A stretch of DNA of 64,000 nucleotides, taken from an uncultured Bacilli bacterium. GTDB lineage: Bacteria; Bacillota_I; Bacilli_A; RF39; UBA660. The position numbers and the translations under genes are program-made. The notes under the pieces were generated by a model. The model was given only the letters and a program-made list of their open reading frames with translations. It had not been told where the DNA came from and did not search any database. Where the stretch lies: contig CAKOUW010000006.1 in the NCBI GenBank assembly GCA_934120715.1, forward strand, positions 1-64,000. The letters are read 5' to 3'. Numbering within the stretch: position 1 is the first letter of the stretch; the number at the start of each line of letters is the position of its first letter. Positions 35,444 to 44,643 of the stretch are shown here, piece after piece.

Positions 35444-38234
35444 GTTAAAAAAAATAAAATGGGGTATGATTCTAACTATTTGTTTAATTGGAATTATTTT
35501 CTTAAACACAGATGCTAAAAGTCTAAACCAATCAAAAACCAAGGCAAGTAAAATGGCCAACAAGTGTACTGTATTGAAAAATGACGATTTTAATTTTACT
35601 ATTGAATTAAATTTACTAAATATTGGCTTAGAAGATGGTGTTGTTAGAGTAAATGTTAAAGCTAATAATAAGAAGTATGTTGGTGCTAATTTTTGGCTAA
35701 TTACTTATACAAATGTAACTCAAAAGATGAAAGTAGAAACGTTCTCGGTAGAAGATACTAAGCATGGTGATTATGCCATGGTATCAACTACTGAAGTTGA
35801 TGCTCCAATAGTAAGCTATTCTGTTATTGTTGTATACAAAGATGGAGTATCTGGCAGTTGTGGAGCAACATCAGAAGAAACAGCAAGACGAATAGCTAAA
35901 GATTATATAGACAATGGAAAATTTGAAGATACAAAGGCTGATATTGAAAATAATTTCTATGTTACAAAAGGAAGAACCGAAATTATTGAAGGACACGCTT
36001 ACGCTCCAATCTCTGAAAATGTATCATATAGTAAAGAACTTCAGGAAAAAATAAATCAAGCGCAACAAATTCGAAAAAAAGGTAAGATATCAAAATCATC
36101 TGGATATGATACCTTACCAGAAGGAGATCCAGTTGAAAATACTAATATTGGTGATCTATTTTGTGATAAAAACACTGTATATAAAAAAGGACAACCATAT
36201 TATTTGAATGAAAACAGAAAAACATATACATACAGTAAAACAACAAACGAAAACAATTGTAAAAAAACATGTAAAGAAACAATAACTGTAGAATATGGCC
36301 CACCAGTTGCTACTAAAGCTGGATTATGTTTTGAATACAAAGTAAAAGTTCAAAGTAAAGTTGCCTGCCAGACTGAGTGGAAAGGTGATGACATCCCAGA
36401 GCCATTACCACTTTGTAAAGTTTACCCAATATGTAATAAGAGTGAGAAATATTTCAATCAAGCAGGTCCAGATGAAGAATTTGATCAATGTGTAAATAAG
36501 TGTGATGGTGGTAAATATAGCCAAAACTGTATAAATAAGTGTTATAAAGAGGTTTATGAAAATAGTACTAACAAAAAAATAACATACAACAATACTACAG
36601 AAAATAGTAATACTAAGTTTTTAGCTAATATACAGCAAATGCAAAATACAGCAGAAAAATATTTAAAAATAGATGGCGAATTTTGTAAATACTCTGATGA
36701 AATCCAAAATCAGGGAAATTATGAAGCTTTAGTCAATGCAATGAGAAACAATAGTAACTGTGGATATAAATATAAAGATGATAAAATTACATGGAGTTGT
36801 GCAACTGGCGAAGATAATAATGAAGACTGGCAATCATTGGGAAGATATTATTTCTCAAATGATGACATAGCACGAAAAACGTTAATATCAATGGCAAATG
36901 ACTGTAATGGAGAACCACGTACAACAGGAAGATATAAATATTTTATTGACAAAGATGGCTTCAAACGTGCATACCTAAACAATGGTAAAACTTGTACTCA
37001 AGCTTGTACATGGAAAGTAGAAGAGGGCAATGAAAACATAGGCAAAACCTGCATGTTAAATATGTCTGATGTAGAAAAGGATTATAAAGAAAAATTAGAT
37101 AAATATATAACAGCTAGAAATGCTTGTTTAGCAGAAGCCTCATGTTCAGAAGAAAGTGCAGAATTTACCATAAGTGTGGATAACAAAGTAATTACAAAAT
37201 ATGATGGTACAACACCTAAGGAGATTAAAGATAACAAAACATCTTTTGCAGCTAGCATAAACAATAAAAATGTTACAGATGTTGTAAATATTAGTCCAAT
37301 AATTGATTCTGGTGGTTGCTATGGAGATAAAGAGGGTGACTACGACTATATGACAGAATGGAGTTTCCCAGGAAGCTGGCGTAATAATAAAAATGGTAAT
37401 GTATCGCAAGCTAAACCTGCTAATACAATAGGATGGAGTCAGAAAGAGTATAATTATTGTACACCACTTAATTCAGGAAATGTAAATGCAAATTGGTGGA
37501 AATGGGCACAGTATGAGAAACTAGCAAGTAAAGAGTCATATGCTAATTCTAATCTTAAATATACTGGAACAATAAATGATTATAACATTACAGCAAGCAC
37601 TAAAAAATTTGGATATTTTGGATGGAATATCAATATGAAATGTTTTTATGCGATATTTGCTTCAGGCAATTGTGTTGGTGATAATTGTGATGGTAATGAT
37701 GGTAGTAATACTCCTAAACCACCTTGTAGTGGAAGCAATTGTTCTACAAGCGACGATGAACCAAAATCACCAACTGATTATGAAGTAAGAAGTGTTGATA
37801 CCAAAGAGCTATTCCCAGAATCTAGAACAAGTGAAGATTCTAGTGGACGTAAGACAACTACAATAGGCTTTAACTGGACAGCTAAAGCAAATGAAAATCT
37901 TGGTGACAAATCTTATGAAATAAAACCAGAAGAGTTAAAAGAAAATATTCAAAAGCAGACAGATGATGGAACTAAATATAGTAATGAAAATCTAGAATAT
38001 AGTTTCAAATTAACCAGATCAAACCTAAATTCATTGAAAAAAGCTAAAGACAATCTAACAGATTTTGGAAATGAATTTAACGAACATATAGTTGGTAAAG
38101 AAGGCTTGAAATCTTATACTATATATGCTTATCATAGTACAATAATTAGAGATACAAGATATGTATCTGAGTACGATATAAAAAGAACATTCTGTAATAA
38201 CTGGGATAATGGAAGTTGTAGGACGTACAGTTAA
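35427..38234 (+). CDS. Large cysteine-rich exported protein
   Basis: 935 residues with an N-terminal signal/anchor helix (about 12-27, ending NTDAKS). Roughly 30 cysteines lie outside the cell, many in closely spaced sets (NNCKKTCKE, DQCVNKCDGG, NCINKCYKE, CTQACTW, ACLAEASC), so a heavily disulphide-bonded fold is likely. A Ser/Asp/Pro/Gly linker with CxxxxC motifs lies near residues 735-765. No LPxTG, transmembrane tail or repeat family is visible. ATG 35427 follows GAGAGGTG and lies inside the sortase gene, which suggests coupled expression. I do not recognise it; an adhesin or pilus-associated shaft or tip protein is a reasonable guess. Confidence 0.75.
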   Translation: MNNKHKLKKIKWGMILTICLIGIIFLNTDAKSLNQSKTKASKMANKCTVLKNDDFNFTIELNLLNIGLEDGVVRVNVKANNKKYVGANFWLITYTNVTQKMKVETFSVEDTKHGDYAMVSTTEVDAPIVSYSVIVVYKDGVSGSCGATSEETARRIAKDYIDNGKFEDTKADIENNFYVTKGRTEIIEGHAYAPISENVSYSKELQEKINQAQQIRKKGKISKSSGYDTLPEGDPVENTNIGDLFCDKNTVYKKGQPYYLNENRKTYTYSKTTNENNCKKTCKETITVEYGPPVATKAGLCFEYKVKVQSKVACQTEWKGDDIPEPLPLCKVYPICNKSEKYFNQAGPDEEFDQCVNKCDGGKYSQNCINKCYKEVYENSTNKKITYNNTTENSNTKFLANIQQMQNTAEKYLKIDGEFCKYSDEIQNQGNYEALVNAMRNNSNCGYKYKDDKITWSCATGEDNNEDWQSLGRYYFSNDDIARKTLISMANDCNGEPRTTGRYKYFIDKDGFKRAYLNNGKTCTQACTWKVEEGNENIGKTCMLNMSDVEKDYKEKLDKYITARNACLAEASCSEESAEFTISVDNKVITKYDGTTPKEIKDNKTSFAASINNKNVTDVVNISPIIDSGGCYGDKEGDYDYMTEWSFPGSWRNNKNGNVSQAKPANTIGWSQKEYNYCTPLNSGNVNANWWKWAQYEKLASKESYANSNLKYTGTINDYNITASTKKFGYFGWNINMKCFYAIFASGNCVGDNCDGNDGSNTPKPPCSGSNCSTSDDEPKSPTDYEVRSVDTKELFPESRTSEDSSGRKTTTIGFNWTAKANENLGDKSYEIKPEELKENIQKQTDDGTKYSNENLEYSFKLTRSNLNSLKKAKDNLTDFGNEFNEHIVGKEGLKSYTIYAYHSTIIRDTRYVSEYDIKRTFCNNWDNGSCRTYS

Positions 38235-38249
38235 AGGGAGGTTTAATAA

Positions 38250-38684
38250 ATGAATAAAGGTATATTAACAGTAGGAATAATTATAATGGCAGTGACTGGG
38301 CTTGTAATGTTTAATATCATTACAAGCTGGTCACGTGGTGATGAATTAGACTACTACTTAGTAAAGGAAACAGCTGAAGCAGCAATGGGAGATGCTGTTG
38401 ATGTAACCTTCTATAGAGACTCAGGTCAACTTAGAATGGATACAGAAAAGTTTGTAGAAAACTTTCTTATACGTTTTGCTAAAGGTGTAGATAATACAAG
38501 AAATTATGAAGTTAAATTTTATGATTTAAATGAAGTACCACCAAAAGTTAGTGTAAAAGTTAACTCAATCAACTCTTTAAAATATAATGAAGACACAATA
38601 GAAATAAGCACGACATATGATGGTATTCTTGAATCTAATAACACTGCTGACACATATACAGAAAACAGTAATAAAGAATTTTAA
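38250..38684 (+). CDS. TadE-like small pilin-like protein
   Basis: 144 residues: a short N-terminus, one membrane helix (5-24) and an outside domain, the topology of TadE/TadF minor pilins. The hydrophobic start MNKGILTVGIIIMAVTGLVM lacks a clear prepilin-peptidase G-x4-E site. It lies just before the cpaB-like gene. RBS AAGGGAGG. The 43098 gene product has the same layout. Confidence 0.7.
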   Translation: MNKGILTVGIIIMAVTGLVMFNIITSWSRGDELDYYLVKETAEAAMGDAVDVTFYRDSGQLRMDTEKFVENFLIRFAKGVDNTRNYEVKFYDLNEVPPKVSVKVNSINSLKYNEDTIEISTTYDGILESNNTADTYTENSNKEF

Positions 38685-38728
38685 CTACAATAGCTAAAAA
38701 TATAAGGTTATGAAAGAGAGGAATTAAA

Positions 38729-39535
38729 ATGGGGAATTTAGGAATGGGCATAAGAAAATTCTTACAAAACAAAAACACAGTAACAGTAGTTGGTGTTGTA
38801 TTAGCTATCCTTGTATTATACTTTGGTTATAATATTAGGGTAAAAAGAGCTATTAATCCAGTTACAGTTCCATATGCCAAAGAAGATATTAAAGGTGGTA
38901 CACAAATAACATCTGACTTAATTGGTACAGTTGAAGTTCCACCTTCAATGTTAAAAGGAGATGTCCTTTTAAATCAAGGTGATATTATTGATAAATATGT
39001 AAGACCTGATGGCCTTATACCATCTGGCAGCTTATTTTATAAAAAGGTAGTAGTACCTGAAGAGCAACTTCCTGCTAATATAATTTTAAAATATCCTGAT
39101 GGTTATGTTTTATATAATATGGCAGTTAATACTAGTACAACATATGGTAACTCAATATATCCAGAAAACTATATTGATATCTACCTAAAAGCAGTTAATA
39201 AATTAACTGATGGTGAGACAGTAACAGCAGATGCTGATAAAATCATGTTAGGTAAATTAGTTGAAAATGTAAAAGTATTAGCTGTAAAAGATGCTAGTGG
39301 ACAACCAGTTTTTGCTAACTTAGATGAACAAAGAACTCCAGCAATGATTATTTTTGCTGTACCACAGGATTATTATATTTTATTAAAGAAAGCTGAATAT
39401 TTAAGAAGCTATGATACCACATTAATACCTGTACCAACTAATGAAAGTACTAAAGATGAACAAGGTAAGATAACAATTTCAAGTGAGGCTTTAAAAGATT
39501 GGATTAATAGAGTTACAGTTTGGACAGAACAATAG
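38729..39535 (+). CDS. CpaB/RcpC-like SAF-domain pilus assembly protein
   Basis: 268 residues with one N-terminal helix (about 18-36) followed by a SAF domain: VPYAKEDIKGGTQITSDLIG, then VEVPPSML and GLIPSGSLFYKKVV. Such proteins (CpaB, FlgA-like) act outside the membrane in Flp pilus assembly. Gene order before a TadA ATPase fits. The C-terminal third is beta-rich without known motifs. RBS AGAGAGG, ATG 38729. Confidence 0.85.
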   Translation: MGNLGMGIRKFLQNKNTVTVVGVVLAILVLYFGYNIRVKRAINPVTVPYAKEDIKGGTQITSDLIGTVEVPPSMLKGDVLLNQGDIIDKYVRPDGLIPSGSLFYKKVVVPEEQLPANIILKYPDGYVLYNMAVNTSTTYGNSIYPENYIDIYLKAVNKLTDGETVTADADKIMLGKLVENVKVLAVKDASGQPVFANLDEQRTPAMIIFAVPQDYYILLKKAEYLRSYDTTLIPVPTNESTKDEQGKITISSEALKDWINRVTVWTEQ

Positions 39536-39571
39536 AATTTAAAAGAATAGAATAATAGGGATGTGTGATAG

Positions 39572-41107
39572 ATGAATGAAAATATTTTTGACAAGTTAGA
39601 TTTTGGACCCTTAAGAAAATTATTAGATGATGACGATATAACAGATATTTCCTTTGATAATGGAGGGCAGGTCTGGATTCGCTCGCTATCACAAGGATCT
39701 ATGCGTGTTGAAGTACAGGGACTAACAACTGAGTTCATTGAAAAATTAGCTTTTCAATGTTCCAATGTTATGGGAACAACCTTCAATAATGCTAAGCCAT
39801 TTCTAGATGCTGAATCATCAGAGTTAAGACTTAACTTTGTCCATTCTTCAATAGCTACTAATGGTATAGCCATGGTTATTCGTAAAACACCAGCCAAAAT
39901 TCGTCTAGAAAAAGACAAATTATTAAAAGAAGAATATTTTACACAAGATATACACGATATTCTTATAAAGTGTGTTGAAGGTCATTGCAACATCATAGTA
40001 GCTGGAGAGACTGGTTCAGGTAAAACTGAGTTCGTAAAATATCTTGCTAGTCATACCAAAACAGAAGAAAAAATTATTACTATAGAAGATACATTGGAGT
40101 TACACTTAGATAAGATATTTCCACAAAGAGATATTGTTGCTATGAAAACTAATAATGTAGCTAGTTATACAGATGTATTAGTAACGTGTATGAGACAGAA
40201 TCCCAAATGGATTCTATTATCAGAAGTTCGTAGTGCTGAAGCAGTAACAGCAGTTCGTAACTCAATATCTTCTGGACACAATATCTTATCAACAATTCAC
40301 GCCGACAAAGCATCAGCCATCCCATATCGTTTATACAGTTTGATGGAAACTGACTTAGATGTTAATCAATTTCTTAATACAATATATAGATATGTTCAAA
40401 TAGGTGTTCATATAAGAGCTTATTATAGTAAAAAATATCAAAAGTTCCATCGTGAAGTTGATGAAGTAGTAGAATTCTATGTAGATGAAAATAATAAACC
40501 TCAAAGTAGAATTTTATATCAGAAACTATTTGGAAAAGAACCAATTCTAAGAAAGCCTAGTGCCCATCTGATTGAATACTTAGAAAATCAAAATATTGAT
40601 ATCATGTCAATCGCATCAACAATGAAAGATGACATTGAAGAAACTGCTGATAAAGAGGTATATAAGGAGGTTGCCGAGGTTACGCAATCATCACAAATAA
40701 GTAACCCAGTAATTGTTCCCAGTGTAAACAATAATCCTAATATAGTAACTCAACAAACGCCTACGATACCTACTAATCCAGTTATTCAAAATACTATTCC
40801 TTCACAACAAGGAAATAGTACTATTGGCCAAATTCCTATTAATAATATAAATACCACTGGTAACACTCAACCTAGTCAAATCATACCAATGACAAGTGCT
40901 AATAATATTCAAATTCAAAATCAAGTACCATCTAATGCTACAATTATTCCTTCTCCAATTGAAAATGTTATTTCTCAGGTTCCTATTACTAATAGTATGG
41001 TTATACCTCAACCAAATATGGAACCATTACCAAGTCTTTCAACACAACAAATTCCAGAAGGAGCTGTTATTCAACAGATGCCATTAGATCAAACACAGAC
41101 AGGATAG
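39572..41107 (+). CDS. CpaF/TadA-type secretion ATPase with a long N/Q/P-rich tail
   Basis: 511 residues. An N-terminal domain (1-110) precedes a VirB11/GspE-fold ATPase with Walker A GETGSGKT (145-152), an Asp box TIEDTLEL, Walker B-like ILLSEVRSAEAV and a His box GHNILSTIHAD. From about residue 365 the chain becomes low-complexity, rich in Asn, Gln, Pro, Thr, Ser and Ile, for nearly 150 residues. I know of no such tail on TadA. The ATPase drives pilus growth or secretion from the cytosolic face. TadB/TadC-like genes follow, which favours CpaF/TadA over VirB11. Confidence 0.92.
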   Translation: MNENIFDKLDFGPLRKLLDDDDITDISFDNGGQVWIRSLSQGSMRVEVQGLTTEFIEKLAFQCSNVMGTTFNNAKPFLDAESSELRLNFVHSSIATNGIAMVIRKTPAKIRLEKDKLLKEEYFTQDIHDILIKCVEGHCNIIVAGETGSGKTEFVKYLASHTKTEEKIITIEDTLELHLDKIFPQRDIVAMKTNNVASYTDVLVTCMRQNPKWILLSEVRSAEAVTAVRNSISSGHNILSTIHADKASAIPYRLYSLMETDLDVNQFLNTIYRYVQIGVHIRAYYSKKYQKFHREVDEVVEFYVDENNKPQSRILYQKLFGKEPILRKPSAHLIEYLENQNIDIMSIASTMKDDIEETADKEVYKEVAEVTQSSQISNPVIVPSVNNNPNIVTQQTPTIPTNPVIQNTIPSQQGNSTIGQIPINNINTTGNTQPSQIIPMTSANNIQIQNQVPSNATIIPSPIENVISQVPITNSMVIPQPNMEPLPSLSTQQIPEGAVIQQMPLDQTQTG

Positions 41108-41120
41108 AAAGGAGTAACAT

Positions 41121-42023
41121 ATGTATATAGAAGAGTTATTTATAATTGCTGTTATAATTATATTTATATCAATGTATAGAAATTATCAGGGACAAAATGT
41201 AGGAAAATTTATTACTAATCAAGTTCAAGTTCTATATAATAAGTTTGCTCCATACTCATTCAAATTAGTAAGAGAAAAAACAAAAGAATTAGGTCAAGAA
41301 TATACAGTCAGACAGTATACAATACAAGTTGTTGGTATGTCAGCCTTTGCTGGAGTAGTAACTTATCTATATTTTTACAATTTAGTAATATGTGCTATAT
41401 ATATAATAGCCGTAATTATGTTTGTTCCATATTTATCATTTTTAAGATGCAAAAGAATTTATAGCGAATTTATATTTGAACAAATCCAAGTATATACATC
41501 AAATGTTATTATGGAATTTGCAACGACCCAATCATTTGTTAAAGCTCTTGAAGGAGTAAGAAATTCTGGTGTATTAGAAGATCCTGTAAAAAGAGATGTC
41601 GATCGCATGATAGAATTAGCTTATCAAAATGGAAGTATTGATGAATCATTAGCTTATATGAGTAATCTTTATCCATACTATATAGTAAAAAACATGCATC
41701 AGTTATTTTTACAAATCACTAAAGAAGGTGCCAGCAACTCAGCTGACTCACTAGAAAACATGCAATTAGATATTGATATGCTTGTTGAAAATGTATACCG
41801 CGATAGAATAGAAAGAGCAACATTCCATAAATCATTTATTCAATTTGGTCTAATGTTATATTTAATGGTTATGTTAGTTCAATATTTATTAGGAAGAGAG
41901 ACATATTTAATCTTGTTAAATAGATGGTATATACAAGTATTACTCCATGGCGTCTTGATAATTAATTCATATTTCCTTTTAAAAGGAGAAAAATATTATA
42001 ATGAGAATGTAGGTGCAGAATAA
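41121..42023 (+). CDS. TadB-like type II secretion F-domain protein
   Basis: 300 residues with membrane helices near the N-terminus and at about 70-110, a cytosolic helical domain (YTSNVIMEFATTQSFVKALEG and later DSLENMQLDIDMLVEN), and two C-terminal helices. This is the TadB/GspF-like inner membrane platform for the ATPase encoded before it. Start ATG follows AAAGGAG. Stop and next start share one base (TAATG). Confidence 0.85.
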   Translation: MYIEELFIIAVIIIFISMYRNYQGQNVGKFITNQVQVLYNKFAPYSFKLVREKTKELGQEYTVRQYTIQVVGMSAFAGVVTYLYFYNLVICAIYIIAVIMFVPYLSFLRCKRIYSEFIFEQIQVYTSNVIMEFATTQSFVKALEGVRNSGVLEDPVKRDVDRMIELAYQNGSIDESLAYMSNLYPYYIVKNMHQLFLQITKEGASNSADSLENMQLDIDMLVENVYRDRIERATFHKSFIQFGLMLYLMVMLVQYLLGRETYLILLNRWYIQVLLHGVLIINSYFLLKGEKYYNENVGAE

Positions 42024-42832
42024 TGGAAGTATTAATTGTTGGAGCCCTTTTCTTATGGATATTAATCTATAACAATACAATAGATAAAAGAAAGTTTATG
42101 ATTGATAACCAAAAGTATTTTGAGGCCTTTAAAGAAGAAGATTATGACTTTCTAGTTTATGCCAAATATGGTGAAGATGTTGATGTAAACACTCTATATT
42201 CTAAGAGAGTGCTATATGCCATAATAGCTTTTATGATGGTTCTAATGCTAACTATGACTGGTGGCGATACAGTCAGTATATTTGATTCTCAATTCTTTAT
42301 AAATTTAGTTTTAGCCATAGTAGTAGGCGTTATTATGTTTAAATCATCATATATGCAATTAAAAAGATACTATAAAGCACATCTTCATGAAATTGATGTT
42401 ATGCTACCTTACTTTTTAAAAAGTTTGGAAATCTTAATACAGCATTATACTGTACCAGTCGCAATAGGTAAGTCAATAGATGATGCTCCTGATATATTTA
42501 AGCCCGGACTAAGACGTCTAGTAGAAAGAATAAATTCAGGTGATTCAACAATTGATCCATATATGGAATTTGCTAATACTTACCCAGTAAGAGATTCAAT
42601 GAGAATGATGAGACTACTTTATCGTTTAGGTATTGGTTCACAAGAAGGTAAACAAGAACGTCTAATGACGTTCTCAAGAACAGTTTCAAACCTACAAAAT
42701 AAAGCCCGTGAAACAAAATATAAAGAAAGACTTAATCATATGGAAAGCCAAACTATGGTTATGCTAGTTGTAACTGGTATTGGCGTTATGCTAATTATCC
42801 TAATATCAATGATGATGATGTTCAACATGTAA
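42023..42832 (+). CDS. TadC-like type II secretion F-domain protein
   Basis: 269 residues: an N-terminal helix, a helix pair around 68-110, a cytosolic helical domain (HEIDVMLPYFLKSLEILIQH, AIGKSIDDAPDIFKPGL, MRMMRLLYRLGIG) and a C-terminal helix ending MMMMFNM. It pairs with the TadB-like protein as the membrane platform. One-base overlap with the preceding gene. After it comes a gap of 77 bases with a promoter. Confidence 0.85.
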   Translation: MEVLIVGALFLWILIYNNTIDKRKFMIDNQKYFEAFKEEDYDFLVYAKYGEDVDVNTLYSKRVLYAIIAFMMVLMLTMTGGDTVSIFDSQFFINLVLAIVVGVIMFKSSYMQLKRYYKAHLHEIDVMLPYFLKSLEILIQHYTVPVAIGKSIDDAPDIFKPGLRRLVERINSGDSTIDPYMEFANTYPVRDSMRMMRLLYRLGIGSQEGKQERLMTFSRTVSNLQNKARETKYKERLNHMESQTMVMLVVTGIGVMLIILISMMMMFNM

Positions 42833-42848
42833 AAATAATACAAAAATA

Positions 42849-42877
42849 TTGTTATTTATTAAATAATTTGTTATACT
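42849..42877 (+). promoter_or_regulatory. Promoter of the Flp-like pilin gene
   Basis: TTGTTA (42849-42854), 17 bases, TATACT (42872-42877), 33 bases before the pilin ATG. A separate promoter fits a major subunit needed in high copy. Confidence 0.6.
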
Positions 42878-42909
42878 AAAAATAGAAAATAGGAAAGGAG
42901 ATGTATTAG

Positions 42910-43080
42910 ATGAAAGCAGCAACAGGTGAATTAAATTTAACTGTTATTACACTAATTGCTATAGCAGCAGTAATTGGTTTCTTTTGGGTAATGTGGCCAA
43001 AGATTAAGGACTCCCTAAATAGTCAATGGAATAATATTTCTAGTAATGACCCTAATGGTATAATTGTATTAGAAAGATAA
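42910..43080 (+). CDS. Flp-like major pilin (56 residues)
   Basis: A small gene. The sequence begins MKAATGELNLTVITLIAIAA and continues with VIGFFWVMWPK. A six-residue leader ending in Gly precedes Glu and a hydrophobic helix of about 22 residues, then a short polar tail (SNDPNGIIVLER). Length and layout are those of class IVb Flp pilins, and it sits between tadC- and tadE-like genes. The Gly-Glu junction differs from the usual G-x4-E spacing. No prepilin peptidase gene is in the window. RBS AAAGGAG, 7 bases before ATG. Confidence 0.8.
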   Translation: MKAATGELNLTVITLIAIAAVIGFFWVMWPKIKDSLNSQWNNISSNDPNGIIVLER

Positions 43081-43097
43081 ATAAGAGGTGAGTATAT

Positions 43098-43538
43098 ATG
43101 CGTGATGCTTTGGGCGGCTTAGTTAACATAGTAATAATTGTTGTATTTATGATTATAGTTAGTGGCTATTTAGCATTTAATGTTAATTATACTAAGGCAT
43201 TTCGTGTTAAGAATAAAATAATCTCTGTAATAGAAACTCATGAAGGCCTTGATGCTAGTGGAGAAAAAGAAATAGAATCTTATGCTAAGTCAATTGGTTA
43301 TAACGTAAGTATTCCCAAAGACTTTAGAGCTAGTGAAGGTTGGGAAGCAAACACAAACTGTGGTTTTTATTATAAAGTAGTGGATTCACCAACCTCAGGA
43401 GACGAAGACATACGTAAAAATTATTATGAGGTTATAACTTTTGTTAGTGTAGATATTCCAATAATAAAAAAAATTATGCCGCAAATTCCTTTTTTTCAAG
43501 TGAAAGGAGCCACTAAATCAATCAGGGTATATAAATGA
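43098..43538 (+). CDS. TadE/TadF-like minor pilin-like protein
   Basis: 146 residues. The N-terminus LGGLVNIVIIVVFMIIVSGYLAF resembles pilin helices, with Gly-Gly ahead of the hydrophobic stretch. An outside alpha/beta region holds a single Cys (TNCGFYYK). The C-terminus ends in FFQVKGATKSIRVYK, as in many TadE-like proteins. RBS AGAGGTGAG. It follows the Flp pilin after 17 bases and probably shares its promoter. Confidence 0.75.
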   Translation: MRDALGGLVNIVIIVVFMIIVSGYLAFNVNYTKAFRVKNKIISVIETHEGLDASGEKEIESYAKSIGYNVSIPKDFRASEGWEANTNCGFYYKVVDSPTSGDEDIRKNYYEVITFVSVDIPIIKKIMPQIPFFQVKGATKSIRVYK

Positions 43539-43566
43539 TCAAATATTTCAAGATGAGGGTGATATA

Positions 43567-44586
43567 GTGAATGTAACTATTGGTAATGAACAGCAAAACT
43601 TGTTATCTAACTTAGACATTGACATCATAAAAAGTATCACCGGTACTTATTCAGCACCTGAATTAGTAGAAATATTTAAAAATTTTTTCTTTAATAAAAT
43701 AATTTTGGATGTCACAGCTCTAAAAAATTATAATGACATAAATACTTATAAAGCTTTAGCAAGTGGCATAGATCCAGATAAAATTGTTTGCTTTGTTCCG
43801 GAAAAAAGTTCGTTATGCACTTCCGGATTTTTCTCTGCCTTGGTATCTGTTGGAATCTATAACTTTACAACCAATATAGAAGGCGTTAAATATTTAGCTA
43901 AGCATTCAAATACATTAGAAGATGTTAAGCAATTTCAAAGGGTCCAACCAACCTACAATAATGTAGAACCACCAGCTGAAGTAAAGCCTAATTTAGTACA
44001 AACAACTTCTTCTCTTAGCCTAAATTGTAAAATAATAGGTGTAAAGAGTATAACTAGTGGAGCTGGAAGTACTACATTTATATATATGCTAAAAAAAGAG
44101 TTAGCCAAAAGTTATAACACAGGGATTATTGCTGTAGAGATAGATAAATCAGATTTAAAAGCATTTGGAGATAAGGATATGTATTCTACTTCAGATGAAC
44201 ATATAAAAGAATTTTTAAATAACAATAAATCGGCTAATATCATTTTAGTTGATTTAAATAATAGTAAAAATGATTATTTATGTAATGATGTGATATATTT
44301 ATTAGAACCAAGCATAATTAAATTAAATAAACTACTAAGATATGGACCAATAGCCTTGAAAAATTTAAAGAATAAAAAAGTAGTATTGAATAAAAGCCTA
44401 CTTAGCCCACAAGATGTATTTGACTTTGAATATGAATCTGGGTTAAAGATATTTTATAATATGCCTCCATTAAATGAGAGAAAACAAAACGCCATTATGG
44501 GAGAATTCTTATCAAAACTAGGATTAATTAATTCAAGACCAAGATCAAATAATTCTGGACGAGTATTTGGGCTATTTAGACGGTAA
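43567..44586 (+). CDS. TadZ/CpaE-like protein with degenerate P-loop
   Basis: 339 residues. The N-terminal 150 residues look like an atypical receiver-type domain (DPDKIVCFVPEK). A MinD/ParA-like domain follows, whose P-loop reads SGAGSTT (164-170) where an ATPase has KGGxGKT, so both lysines are lost. TadZ proteins often have such atypical Walker sites and mark the pole for pilus assembly. The C-terminus is basic (SRPRSNNSGRVFGLFRR). GTG start behind GAGGGTGAT. It ends the Tad half; a promoter for the T4SS half follows 4 bases later. Confidence 0.72.
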   Translation: MNVTIGNEQQNLLSNLDIDIIKSITGTYSAPELVEIFKNFFFNKIILDVTALKNYNDINTYKALASGIDPDKIVCFVPEKSSLCTSGFFSALVSVGIYNFTTNIEGVKYLAKHSNTLEDVKQFQRVQPTYNNVEPPAEVKPNLVQTTSSLSLNCKIIGVKSITSGAGSTTFIYMLKKELAKSYNTGIIAVEIDKSDLKAFGDKDMYSTSDEHIKEFLNNNKSANIILVDLNNSKNDYLCNDVIYLLEPSIIKLNKLLRYGPIALKNLKNKKVVLNKSLLSPQDVFDFEYESGLKIFYNMPPLNERKQNAIMGEFLSKLGLINSRPRSNNSGRVFGLFRR

Positions 44587-44590
44587 ATAA

Positions 44591-44619
44591 TTGACAAAAC
44601 TAAAGTTATAATGTATCAT
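44591..44619 (+). promoter_or_regulatory. Promoter of the first VirB2-like gene
   Basis: Perfect TTGACA (44591-44596), 17 bases, TATCAT (44614-44619). A TATAAT at 44607 is too close to this -35. The leader to ATG 44644 is short. Confidence 0.6.
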
Positions 44620-44643
44620 GTTATTAGTGAAGGAGAGGTAATT

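Noticed and set aside
40802..41087. Short ORFs on both strands over the N/Q-rich tail of the TadA-like gene
   Set aside because: They arise from low-complexity codons of the real frame, lack initiation signals and resemble no protein.
39572..41107. Calling the ATPase VirB11 because a T4SS follows
   Set aside because: Gram-positive T4SS usually lack VirB11, and the gene sits between cpaB-like and tadB/tadC-like genes, so CpaF/TadA is the better name.
44597..44612. TATAAT at 44607 as the -10 partner of TTGACA at 44591
   Set aside because: The spacer would be only 10 bases. TATCAT at 44614 gives the correct 17.
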